Assembly: GCA_001986395.2 (NCBI GenBank)
Contig: MQVO02000003.1
Coordinates: 1,736,001-1,800,000, forward strand
Direction: 5' to 3'
DNA: 64,000 nucleotides
Source: Irpex lacteus
Lineage: Eukaryota > Basidiomycota > Agaricomycetes > Polyporales > Irpicaceae
Part shown: positions 47,822-58,076 of the stretch, piece after piece
Numbering within the stretch: the stretch's first letter is position 1
Layout: every line of letters starts with the position of its first letter
Notes under the pieces: model-generated
The model's database searches: none
What the model saw: only the letters and a program-made list of their open reading frames with translations
What the model was told of the DNA's origin: nothing
Translations under genes and position numbers: made by a program

Positions 47822-48793
47822 CTAGACCATGGGTGCCTCCTCCGATGCCACCCTGTATGCGTCCATATCCGCGTCGAGCTGCTGCGCCGTCACAGGAGCC
47901 TTTTTGACACGCCGTGGACCCTTCTTCTGGCGCAGTTTCCGTCCAACTGTCACACGAGGCTGAGGTTGCGCCGCTGCCGTTTGTGCCTTCCCAGTCTTTC
48001 CAGGTTGTTGCTTCTTCGGTTGTCTAAGAGGGCAAGGGTGACGAGTTAAGCGACCATGACACATAGTTGAGGATGTAGACGTACGGTCCAGAAGTAGCAG
48101 CAGCAGCACCTTTAGGAGTTGCACCGCCTAGTCGTTGTAGTAATGATGGTGGTGCAGCGGGCGGAGGCGGCGCTCGGCTTGGTGCATCCTCGTCTTTCAC
48201 AATCTCAATCTTTATCGGTTTCCCTGCATAGGTAGCGGACCAACGTAGGATCATGAATGCGAATATCAACGTTAATCAGCTGTAAAACAAGGAAACGAGG
48301 CCTAAAGGATCACGCACTCACGTGAATCGATGAGTTTGCCATGGTATCTCTCTCGCGCGTGGTAGGCATCCGCTTCTCGCTGGAACGTTACGATCGCCAT
48401 ACCCCTAGGAGTGCCCTGATTGTTATAGACCATGAAGGTTTCTTCCTTGTTGACTGGTCCAATGGTCTTTGCAAAAAGAGCCTAAACATGAACGAGTTAA
48501 TGGTTATCGTCGTAGCCTCTTAACCAAAGATACCGTGGTCACTACCACTGATACCCGAACTATAACAAAGCACAGATATAAGAAGTAACACTTACCACAA
48601 CCTCGTCCTGTGACACATCTGTTGGCAACTCGCTCAGCAGTATCTTACTCTTCTTCGCATTCCCTCCCTTCGCATTCGTCTTCTGCTGCTGCTTCCACGA
48701 AGGCGGAGCCCTGCCAGCCTGCTGATTCAACAACTGTTTCTTCTGTCCGTGAAAGTTACGCGTGCTGTTTCGTCCGTTTGCGTTGGCCTGCAT
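47822..48793 (-). CDS. YRA1: mRNA export adaptor Yra1/ALYREF (THO complex subunit 4)
   Basis: RNA-binding adaptor that couples transcription and splicing to the export receptor Mex67. The start at 48793: Asn/Gln/Lys-rich N-terminus ending in NAKKSKILLSELPTDVSQDE, the first strand of the RRM (ILLSELP is RNP2). After an intron: LFAKTIGPVNKEETFMVY, then RGMAIVTFQREADAYHARE (RNP1 region) and YHGKLIDSRKPIKIEIVKD. The linker is Ala/Pro-rich. The basic C-terminus GRKLRQKKGPRRVKKAPVTA with TAQQLDADMDAY matches the conserved FoP-type UAP56-binding box of the family. A 100-base intron follows LIDS; others are shorter. The stop is at 47822. Confidence 0.88.
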
Positions 48794-49437
48794 ATTTGTG
48801 TGTGGTGGGTGTTTCGGACTGAGAAGTGAGGATATTTGGTTGACGGCTGGGGTCGTGATACGTCGTTCAGTTATTTGAGAGTCACTCGCGACTGCTCCAA
48901 TAGTCTACTTTTGCGGATGCAGAACGTCTAACAATGGCAAGAAGGCAAGAAACTATGGGGGAGAATCGAGATGCTGTCGGATGGGGATGAGAGTAGAACG
49001 CAAAACGCGTGCTACTACTTAGCCACGCTACCGTGCATGCGTATGCCGAGTACTAGCGCCGAGTGGAGGTATAAAGAAAATGTCCAAACTCAACGCTTCA
49101 CTAAGCTTCACTATTCAATATTCAATATTAATGTCCGCACTGATAAGCAATTTTCCTTTTCCTTCCGACAACGAAGATGATTACACATAAATCCTGAACC
49201 ATTCGAACTCGTACAATGTATGGGTTTTTGCTGGTACGCGATCACATGAGCCGAAGCAGGTTTTGTAACAGTGGTACAACAGTAGTAGTATTTCCTTCGA
49301 TAGAGTCGAGTTCTACTTGACTCGGTTCCCGACCTGGACACACAGATGAATATTATCAAGACAACGGTGATAGATCACTGGCATACCAAGATTCGGTCGC
49401 TATTCCTATCCATGGCGAGCTGTTTGAGAGTCAGGAT
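48794..49437. other. Intergenic region upstream of YRA1
   Basis: About 640 bases between the YRA1 start and the lectin stop, both minus strand. An A/T-rich patch at 49115-49140 may mark the lectin 3' UTR. No gene supported. Confidence 0.4.
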
Positions 49438-50341
49438 TCAAATACGGACGAGCTGCCATAGTTGATCCTCCTTGTCGGCGTAGGTTCTGGATCCGTAAAC
49501 CTCTGTACCATCGGCGGTACCGCTTTCAGTTGTAAGTAGATAAGAGTCGGGTTAGATATCACGGCGCGCAAAACATATTCTAGTGCTTACCCGCGATAGA
49601 GGTCAATGGACACTTGGTATTGTGTTCATTGTTAGTCGTAAGTAATACCATTGAAGGAGAATTTTCAGATGCTCACTTTCCGCCATCACGTTCGTGATAC
49701 TTTATGGGTTATGATGCATCGTAGAATATAAGCAGTCAGGTAGATACCGGGACAAATGACATGATCATAGGAACGTACATGTATGCTGTTTTCTTGGCGT
49801 TACGGACAAACCTCCAGCGGTCAGTATCGACACCAGTAGGTCGGCTACCTATGACAGGCATACCGCCCCCGGGGTAGCCTAATATTCATGTTGAAATGGG
49901 CAGGAAATCTTTGAGCCATAACAAGACATGCAGACGTACCATCTGTGACGGCCAAGTACGTGCGGCTATTTCCATTTTGAACAGCGTAGGTGTTGCTGTC
50001 GGTCTTGGTGAGTATCCAGAGCTGAGCGGGAACCCAGACGTCACTGAGCTCGCGCTTCGCAGTCCCTTCAACATTAGTGCCTTGATATATTTCAATCAAT
50101 TCACGTTTGCTGTGTTCATGGAGGAGCAAGATACGTACCATCGACAGGTGACCCTCCGCTGAAAGAGTGTAACATCTCAGCCGAACGTTAGAACTTTGAG
50201 CTAGGAAACATACTTGAGGGTCAAGACCGTGCCGGTACGAATGTTCTGGATAAAATCTGCATCATGTGAGTGGTCATAATAGACACGATGCGGTACTAGA
50301 CGATACGTACAGACACCGTCTGTGAGTTCCTCGGAGGCCAT
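49438..50341 (-). CDS. Beta-trefoil (ricin-B-like) lectin or inhibitor-type protein
   Basis: Small soluble protein with the three-lobed beta-trefoil fold; in mushrooms such proteins bind carbohydrates or inhibit proteases and are thought to deter feeders. The start at 50341: MASEELTDGVYFIQNIRTGT, with no signal peptide, so cytosolic. Three lobes are marked by QxW-type motifs: VPAQLWILTK, DTDRWRFVRN and DKEDQLWQLVRI, the last just before the stop at 49438. Eight or so very small exons (some under 30 bases) are needed, all with GT-AG ends. A TATATAAAAC at 50428-50437 precedes the ATG by about 90 bases. The fold call is firm from repeat spacing and motifs; sugar specificity or inhibitor role cannot be decided. 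Confidence 0.78.
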
Positions 50342-50427
50342 TGTGGCTTGATTTTCTTGGTCAATGTTGAAGAAGAGAGAGAGGATGGTGATGAGGACTC
50401 TGATTACAACTGAAAACTAGAGGCGAA

Positions 50428-50437
50428 GTTTTATATA
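50428..50437 (-). promoter_or_regulatory. TATA box of the lectin gene
   Basis: TATATAAAAC on the minus strand, about 90 bases upstream of the lectin ATG; it lies inside the innermost unit of the promoter repeat array. Confidence 0.6.
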
Positions 50438-50990
50438 CTAACTCTAAGTCGAGTCCATCACCAGCAGGTATTGAGGTAGTCGATCTGGTCCTGGTCAGGC
50501 TCCTTCCACGGTGTCACAGTAGTCCCAGAACGAGAACTTTATGTACTTACTTTGGCTTAGTTCGAGCCACCCGTCTTCATTTGCGTGGCAGTACTATATC
50601 GAAGTACTCGGATGAGTGAGTGAGTGCTAATCAGACTCCCACGAAGGCACAGCATAATCTCAGGGCATTCCAGTACGAGAGTCTTGTATGCTAACTTTGA
50701 GTAGAGTTTAAATCACTTCCCTGAGGCTGTCTCCATTGGAGTAGTGATAGATACTCAGGTGGTCGAGCAAGGCCGACATCTTCCCAGGCACAGTAGATAG
50801 ATTGACATTTCGCGGATGTCAGCACTACGCGAGCAAGTCGTGGACTCCTGGTCGGACTCTCACGAGGGCGCAACATGAGCTCTGGGTATCACCGTAGAAG
50901 AAGTCGTTGTACTTACTATGATTAGAGTTTATACCATCTGTCTTCGATGGAGTAGCGGTATTACTTACTCTTCGGCACGAGGCAGTATTT
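50428..50990 (-). repeat. Array of four degenerate copies of the lectin promoter region
   Basis: On the minus strand four blocks recur with the order CTACTCC/CTACC..., a purine-rich stretch, an ACTC-TA-AGTTAGTATATAAAACTTC-like core, then a segment ending in CTCGTGAGAGTCCGACCAGG or a variant of it. The core equivalents lie near 50433 (functional TATA), 50541 (AGTAAGTACATAAAG), 50687 (AGTTAGCATACAAG) and 50910 (AGTAAGTACAACGA). Spacing grows from about 108 to 146 to 223 bases. Identity is partial but order is kept. They look like old tandem duplications of the core promoter. Confidence 0.6.
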
Positions 50991-51353
50991 GAGCGTAGGC
51001 GCTCAAAAAGGACTGTGCCCAATCTGTGCGTCTGAGAATCAACAGAGCGGTGCACAGCAAATGCAGTGTTTGTGTACATCTTCTTGAACTACTTGAAACA
51101 TTCTTCAAATCTCGTTGGTATTTTGAACCTTTGACTCAGATAGGGTCGTCGAGCAGCAGGGTGCTTAAGAGTTCGCACTGCCTTCGAAACATTGAGAGTT
51201 CTATCCTGAACAGTAACAAGTCGAATGGTGTATCTTGAGGTCAGTCCTATGTGGGAGGCATGTTATACATATATAGCCTTGCCATATGCATGTGTGCGAT
51301 GGAGCATGAATAGAGAGAAACAGACAGAGAAAAGGAGAGCGAGTGGAAATCGA
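50991..51353. other. Intergenic region between uL15 gene and lectin promoter array
   Basis: About 360 bases with only short frames; contains the uL15 3' UTR. Confidence 0.35.
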
Positions 51354-51981
51354 TTATGCAACAAGCTTTACAACACCGCCAGCCTCCTTAATCTTCTCCC
51401 TGAAAAGGTGCATTCATGTGAATACTGGAACTAGCATAGAAACTCCGAAAGTACTCACTCTGCCTTCTTCGACACGAAGCGAGCTTTTACGATGAAGGGA
51501 AGCTTAGGAAGCCTGAACACGCAGATTAGGATTCGGAAAATTGAGAAAAATCAATTTACGCACTGTCCGTTGCCCAAAACCTTTGTGTACCCGTGACGGA
51601 GAGCGTCGATAACAGGCACAACCTCCGAGTTCTCGTTCAAACCCTCCTTCTCCTCAGCGGGAACAAGCGTCCAGAGCTTGTCGACGTTGATAGTTGATCG
51701 CCAGTAAAGGTTGCGGGTCAAGTGGAAGTGGCGCATACCAACCTTACCGAAGTAACCAGGATGGTACTTATCGAAGTTGGTTCTTTATGATGAGAGTAGA
51801 ATCGTTGCAGTCAGATTTCACTGCTCAGAGCCTACCGTGAGAAAAGATGAACGTACCTGTGGTGGTGCTGACCACCGGCAAGACCACGACCTCCGGGATG
51901 CTTGCGGTGCTTGCCAACACGACCGTGACCGGCGGAGACGTGGCCGCGGTGTTTGCGAGTCTTGGAGAACCGTGTCGGCAT
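51354..51981 (-). CDS. RPL28: 60S ribosomal protein uL15 (L28 / L27A)
   Basis: Structural protein of the large ribosomal subunit. The start at 51981: [20 protein letters not shown] and [15 protein letters not shown], the invariant basic N-terminus. After an intron: [40 protein letters not shown]. Then [20 protein letters not shown] and the last exon [14 protein letters not shown], stop at 51354. Total about 148 residues, the normal length. Four introns, all GT-AG and in phase. Codons are strongly biased to C-ending forms, as expected for a highly expressed gene. Confidence 0.97.
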
Positions 51982-52668
51982 TTTCTATACAAAAGGAAGG
52001 GGAGCAAGAAACGAGATCAGCATTCTGAGTAGGTTGCGCGCAAGAGTGTCATCCAAAGGTCTTCCAGTCCATCCAGCATCACAGGGTCCATTTCTCGGCC
52101 TGAATCAACGTCCAACGGAGAGCCAGGGATGCATAGAGTGTACTGTACGACGTCCGGAGAGCGAAAGGCGGGCATACTAACCTTGAGGAGGGTGGTGTCG
52201 GCTTGCGGTCGCTGTGAGGATTGCCCTTGCCAATGTCTGCGGCGGCGTCAGCGCTTATTGCCAAATAGACATAAACACATCAAACATGCGCCCAAAGTTT
52301 CAGGCGCGTGGAGGCGCGTGGTTGCTTGGACCCCGACGACGACGTCCACCACATTGGAAGGCAAGGTGAGCAAACACTCTGATCGTTGCGTTATGATGCT
52401 CGGCATTATTGCCATTATTTATTGTCAATGATATACCGTGATCACAACTCGTGTTCTGAACTTTCTTTATAACGTTGCGTTATCCCGGAGACTGACAACC
52501 TGTTGTATCTTTAGGTTAGTAGAAGCAGGTAAGCTCTTGTTCATAGTCGAGAACAGAAGCCCACTGTGCCTTGCCTCGTTACGGTTGAGGTCCATGTTTC
52601 CCTAATGAACTATCTCGTACTTCCGGTCAATGACAATTCTTGTCCTACGGCGCATATAGACCCACGAT
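51982..52668. promoter_or_regulatory. Divergent intergenic region between uL15 and RPB11
   Basis: About 690 bases between divergent starts of a ribosomal protein gene and an RNA polymerase II subunit gene. The uL15-proximal half is GC-rich. No gene supported; both promoters must lie here. Confidence 0.4.
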
Positions 52669-53219
52669 ATGAATGCACCAAATCGATATGAGCTTTATGT
52701 TCTTGACGAAGGCGAGAAGCCGTGCGTGATAAATAGCTTCTGTCACCGTTGAAAAACTGACCACGAGGCACTTTGACTTGCCCAGAGTTGAGGTTACGGA
52801 AGACACTAAAATCCCTAACGCTGCTACAATAAAGATTGTCAAGCAGGACCACACCCTCGGAAACATGCTGCGAGCGTACGTCATCCCGACCTAAGCTCAT
52901 GTCTATGCGCCAAGCAGTCTCTCACCCAATTACTAGACAACTCCTCGCCATGCCTCAGATCCTGTTCGCTGGTTACAAGGTCCCTCACCCCCTCCAGCCT
53001 TACTTCCTCATCAAGATCCAAACCGACGGTTCTATCACACCCACCGCACTCCTTGAGCAAGCTTGCCAGAAGCTTATCGCTACACTAGCCTCTCTCGAAG
53101 CCAAGTTCAGACGAGAGTTTACGTTCAGGGACACCGAGGGCGCTCAAGAAGGTCCGTACGGAGCTGGCAGCAACGTGGATAACGCTTGGCCCGGTGGCAG
53201 AGATTATTTGGACTTCTAG
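52669..53219 (+). CDS. RPB11: DNA-directed RNA polymerase II subunit Rpb11
   Basis: Alpha-like subunit that pairs with Rpb3 to start RNA polymerase II assembly. The start at 52669: MNAPNRYELYVLDEGEKP, then across a first intron VEVTEDTKIPNAATIKIVKQ and DHTLGNMLRA, the conserved dimerisation motif. After the second intron: QLLAMPQILFAGYKVPHPLQ, PYFLIKIQTDGSITPTALLE and a C-terminal helix to TAG at 53217-53219. The acidic Gly-rich tail (GPYGAGSNVDNAWPGGRDYL) is longer than in yeast, as in other basidiomycetes I recall. Confidence 0.95.
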
Positions 53220-54455
53220 ACTCATCCGACTCATGTCTTTCTGCTGTATTGTACACTGTTTTCCGGGGTTGTAATATGTACCATAAGATAGTGTTTTGCT
53301 CGTGATTCATCTTTTCCGTCTCGTCATATCATCATGATTTCCGGTTGGAAAATGTATAGCCCCATTGAAATGGAATCGTAACAATAAGACAATCAAACTA
53401 CGACAACTTCCGTTCATTGCAACGCCACAACGGTGTCACGCTGTCCTCACTGCGCAAACTATGGCTTACATATCATATCGAACGATGCACGGCGAGCGCG
53501 GATCCACGTCTTTCGACTGTCGCTTCCTCAAACAGTTGTTATCTTCCACGATCGTTCGTGGGTACACCAATCGCCTTGCTCTCATTCCTCCGGCTCGATC
53601 CTGAACCTTGTCATCTCAATACTGACGGGAGTGTGTTACGGTATATGCCTCAAACGTACAGTTCCGCTTGTGACCACTCTCTCAGGCTCCTTAGACTTGG
53701 GCGCGAAATGGAAGGGGCCAGAAGCTTGCCATTGGTCCTCGGCAGCGTCTGGCAGAACTATTGGATGTTACCCTCGGACTTCGCCTACTTCTTTAATCAC
53801 ATCGACGCCAGTTCACAAAGGTCGAGGCCTGGTAGCATTGACCTCGTCATGTCGTTGGCTGCCGGACTATGCTGCGATCCGCGTGTGACCTGCGGGGGAA
53901 ATACATGGCTGAGACCTTGTGACCACTCCTGGTTCCTAGCTTGTCATGGCGTCCCTTCAGACGCGGCTGTCACATCCCGGGAGTAACGTGAACGGTTTGG
54001 GCAGTCACCATCACAGATAGCATGCGAGATTACGCTACGGCTCGAAAATGAAACTTCTTGGTCCGTTGTGAGGAATACGAGTAAGGTAATTGGTGGCTGG
54101 TAGCACCCCCTCGGTCTTGTTGGAACGGATACTGTTACGCCTCCTTTGCAGGTACGCAAGCCGTTATCCCAGGCCCGGACAGCATGCGCCGTTGAAATCT
54201 CTCCACAATGATCCTTGCTTGGGCTCTCCGCTATGATCGATCTGTGAGATATGGTTTATTCGACGAATAAAATAAACAATTAAATTTGCGAAAGTACGAT
54301 GAGTGTAAATCCGAGGTAGTAAGCTGGAAAAAAAACAGGCTACAATAAATAAGATTGCCCAACTATCTGGAGAGTATTACAACCCACCTATAGTCCTTTA
54401 GCGGCTTAAGTGTGGCCGATCTTGCTTGCTCTAAGTGAATCTAATGCTTGACTTA
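53220..54455. other. 1.2 kb without a recognisable gene
   Basis: Two overlapping plus-strand frames of 189 and 151 codons (53417-53986 and 53433-53888) run in parallel, which by itself argues that at least one is chance. No domain motif, signal or splice chain could be recognised. From 54240 on the sequence is AT-rich, probably the 3' UTR of MTG1. Confidence 0.35.
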
Positions 54456-56458
54456 TCAGTGACCTTTTCGCATAGCCCTGGCTTTCGATCGAGCCATTCT
54501 CTTCGCAATCAGTTGCTCTCTAGCCTTTTTCTTCTCCTGCGTAGAGCTGACTGTCTCGCCTTCTTCTTCTTCGTGCTTAGACTCCGCCTCAAACGCATCG
54601 ATGCATTCCTCCATCTTCCGTTGGACCACTTTATCGTCGTAATTCGTCACTTCAGTATGGTCTACCGACCACTCAAAGTCGAATCCCCATCCACGCCTTT
54701 GCGTCAATGACGATTCATGGTCGGAAGAATTGCCTACTATCAATGGCGCCGATGCTGATAATCGACTACCCTGATCCCGCCACCAGTTGACGAACCATAC
54801 AGCTGCACGTGTCTGGTCGGGTATACCGCCTTTCTTTATCATCGAGAGACGATGTGCCAACGCGTCAAGGAATTCGTATATATCTCCAGTGGGTTTTGTT
54901 CCTTCCGGCAGCAGTGTAAGATAGGCGGGTGCTGACCGTCATGTCGCTAGTCAGTAAGTAGTACTGCACAATGGGAAGGAAAACGCACCTATAGGATCCA
55001 AGATATTGAATCGGTACAAAAGGTATGAGGCAAGCGACTCGACGTCATAGAGGCCCTCTTTTATGCCAGCTAAAACGTACACGCAAACAGTGAACGTGGA
55101 CAGCCCGCGTATGGATAATTTAGTAACCGGGAAGTGCATCGAATAAAACTGAACGAACCTATCAAGGCCAGCTTGACCCCTCTTTCAGCTCCTCTGTCGC
55201 CACGACCAAGGAAAGGCAGCATGACACCTGGGCTGTCGAAGGAATAAACCAGCGGATCCTCACAGAGCTTAAGACGAGTGGAGAGTGCCCGCGTCATTCC
55301 AGGCTGCGCAGAGGTGCGCAGAGCCTTCGGTGTCGCTGGAGGTCATGCATGTCAGGGAAAACTAAGAAAACAACATAATAGACTAGACGCAAAACTTACG
55401 GCCAGATATGCCGGTACTTCTGAGAGCATTAAGTAGTGTCGACTTTCCGACGTTGGGCATACCTACCACAAGGACATTCATCTCTGGTGCGTCCGGGCTC
55501 TGCTTTGCTATGTCTGTGTTACGTACATCAGACATTTCATCAGTAAATCAAGGATGGCAGTTTCAGCGAGGGGGGCGGTCGCTGAGTCAACATACCGATG
55601 AACAAGTTGCTGAGCCTCTTGACGTCGTGTCTGTGATTCCACGATGCGAAGAACACGGTTTGGTCGGGGTATTTGTTGGCCATAGCTTTTCGAAACGGCT
55701 ACTAAAGCCTATACTTCAGTATCCGCTCGTTTGAAGCTGTGGGAGTCGGCCTACCTCAATTCCCCATTCTGAGACCAAGTCGCGCTTGTTGAAAACTACG
55801 ATCCTTTCGCAGGTAGCGCCGTATGCCCTAGGGCCAGGCGTTTGATTGAGTGGCGTAGAAGGCAGGCGGGAAGCAAGCTTCGGCCCCGCCCTTTCCAGCC
55901 TCCATTTGCGCAAGGCACCTGAAAAATTTATCCCAGGTCAGTTATATACTTCGGCACCTTGTCTGGCAGGAAACGCGCAAGACGCGAGTCTCGCGGAGTG
56001 TGGTCGCGAACGCAGACGCACAAGCATAGTGGCATGTAAGAATGGCACTACGGTACTGACGCCAGGTCCCGACGCGTTATCCCCCCTGCTTCTCCCAAGA
56101 CTTAGCATACGCAGAGCTATAGACGCTGAGCCGGTGTTCTCCATCCTTCCCCATGCCGCTCATGTAGCCACCTTTGACCAGCATCAGGAAAGCAATCTCA
56201 GCTCCCCTGCGCATACGACTGCCCCATCATGCCCATCATCTCACTACCCGCCCTCAACTGACAACCACGGCAAAGAAACGCGGACGTACCTTCAAAGTTA
56301 CGGTTGATACTGGTCAGAGGAAGTCTGGCATCCCGAAGTTCGAGGACTACGTCCGTACGTCGTAGGATAGTAGGTAGGTTCCGTGTGAATTGTGTCATAT
56401 GCCCTGGGTACCATGATGGGGGTACGGGTAGCACGGGAAAGGGTATGTTCTGTAACAT
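54456..56458 (-). CDS. MTG1: Mitochondrial ribosome-assembly GTPase Mtg1
   Basis: Circularly permuted GTPase (YlqF/RbgA type) for late assembly of the mitochondrial large ribosomal subunit. The start at 56458: PPSWYPGHMTQFTRNLPTIL and TDVVLELRDARLPLTSINRN. Next exon: G4 motif in RIVVFNKRDLVSEW. Then G1 in VLVVGMPNVGKSTLLNALRS and G3 in YSFDSPGVMLPFLGR, so the G4-G1-G3 order is visible. Later exons: GIKEGLYDVESLASYLLYRF and EGTKPTGDIYEFLDALAHRL. The C-terminus is basic (KKAREQLIAKRMARSKARAM). The first intron is 371 bases (55919-56289), much longer than the others. A mitochondrial leader is not obvious, so a short upstream exon is possible. Confidence 0.92.
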
Positions 56459-57299
56459 GGCTATGATAGCGGTGGTTGTTCGTTATAAGTTGTTGTCCGG
56501 TTTTTCTTGTACCTGCTACTACAAGAGTTTTGCTGCAGTATTGAATATTCGTAGAAGACCAAGTTGAAGGTGAATTGTCCTGGTGAATAGCGTGGTCGTT
56601 GCACAGCAGCCCGGAGTGTATCACAGCGTTCCACCCTTGACCAGCACAATTTCCTGAAGCCCAAGTATTGACAGAGAATTAAGGCTGCGCTACTGGTGCG
56701 CAGATCGCGGTTGAGGCGGATTGCGATGGTTGCTGGCTGTGAAGGTGACCGCGCGGCACAGCGAGCGACGTGTAAATAGACGCCCAACTTCCGCCACCAG
56801 TATGAACGTTGAAGCTGATCGCTTTTGCATCTAACTAAGACGCCTCAAGATGTAATCGGCCATGTGTGAGTGACGATAGCATGAATTGGTATTGTATATA
56901 TTGGGTCGTGGCGTCAGGGAACTTTCGGTACGATATGATAATATACAGTGAAAGTGTCGAGGGCTTGAGAAAATTGGGGGAAATGTAAATGTATGGCTCT
57001 CGACAGATGGTAAGTAATGAGGCAGATATTGTGAGTGGTAACGCAAGAATGGTAAGAAGTCATTCCAAAATCAAGAGTACGATACGAGAACCAGTTTCAA
57101 AGCACGACGAAAATAACAAAGAGTTCCTGACCATTCTGAATAACCAGACCCGACCAGCGATATAGCGTAGACCTCGTAGCAGGAAACATTACTTCTAGAC
57201 GTTCAAGCGGAATGGCATATGGATAACGCTACACAAAATGGGCGACAAGAGTCAGCTTTCGGACCGTTCGATGGTGGACTATGGTGTGCTCACCATACT
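56459..57299. other. Intergenic region upstream of MTG1
   Basis: About 840 bases between the MTG1 start and the stop of the low-complexity basic protein gene, both minus strand. Short frames only; nothing supported. Confidence 0.4.
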
Positions 57300-58076
57300 C
57301 TAGACCCAACTATCTTTCCCGACGCCAATGGCATCGAAACTCTTTCCACTCCTCGTCTTTCTTTCGCCCAGAAGAGGCACAACGTCCAGGTTGATGAGCT
57401 TCTCTGACGGCGGAGGCGAGCCCTCAACCCAGCCCTTCCAACCCTTTCTCGCCGCTTGCCGCTTCTTTCTCGGGGGTCTTGCCACTTGGTCCGGCTGCGG
57501 AGACATGGTGCCGACACTGCGCCCGCGGTCGGTAAAGTTGTCGCCGTCTTCCGGTGTGTGGGGTCTTTTCGACGACGCGGTGGAGGTCGCAGAGGAAAGA
57601 GAAGGATCAGGAGTGCTCGGCGGGGACGAGGGTGGCATAGGCGGCGGTGTCACGGAGTTGGAGCGATGTCCAGTAATGTTGATAGATGGACGTGCCTGCC
57701 AGAAGGACGATGTAGTAGGAGGCGTGACACGCGGCGCTGGGACTGGCTGGGGACGCTTCGCCGGGTTGGAAGAGGAGGCGACGGTGGAGGCGGCCGCGAC
57801 CTGGGGCCTCTCCGGGGCGATGGAGAGCGACTTTGCGCGTTTTTTGTCCTGTTCATGCTGCTTCTCACGCTCTCTCTTTTCCTTCTTACGCGCCCTCCGC
57901 TCCTCCTCCATCTCTGCCTTTTCCACCGAGTCGTACACGGGCACTCCGTTCAACACACTGGTGAGCACGTCACGTGAAGGCCGCGGGTCGAAGTCGCCAG
58001 CCAGAACAGAGGTGGCTGTTCGTCGTCGTTTGAACGTGTATGCCGAGTACATGGGCGCGGAGGGAGCAATGGCCAT
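57300..58076 (-). CDS. Low-complexity basic protein of unknown function, single exon
   Basis: 258 residues, uninterrupted. The N-terminus MAIAPSAPMYSAYTFKRRRT and DVLTSVLNGVPVYDSVEKA look conserved-type and folded. A charged coiled-coil-like helix follows (about 55-80: EMEEERRARKKEKREREKQH), then Ser/Pro/Thr-rich disordered sequence with several Lys/Arg clusters such as RPPRKKRQAARKGWKGW that could serve as nuclear localisation signals. It ends AIGVGKDSWV. No enzyme motif. Strong codon bias (G/C third positions) and the plus-strand frames being its mirror images support this strand. Probably nuclear; role unknown. Confidence 0.72.
   Translation of the reverse strand: MAIAPSAPMYSAYTFKRRRTATSVLAGDFDPRPSRDVLTSVLNGVPVYDSVEKAEMEEERRARKKEKREREKQHEQDKKRAKSLSIAPERPQVAAASTVASSSNPAKRPQPVPAPRVTPPTTSSFWQARPSINITGHRSNSVTPPPMPPSSPPSTPDPSLSSATSTASSKRPHTPEDGDNFTDRGRSVGTMSPQPDQVARPPRKKRQAARKGWKGWVEGSPPPSEKLINLDVVPLLGERKTRSGKSFDAIGVGKDSWV

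Noticed and set aside
53417..53986. 189-codon frame downstream of RPB11
   Set aside because: Runs parallel to another frame of 151 codons; neither shows a domain or splice consistency.
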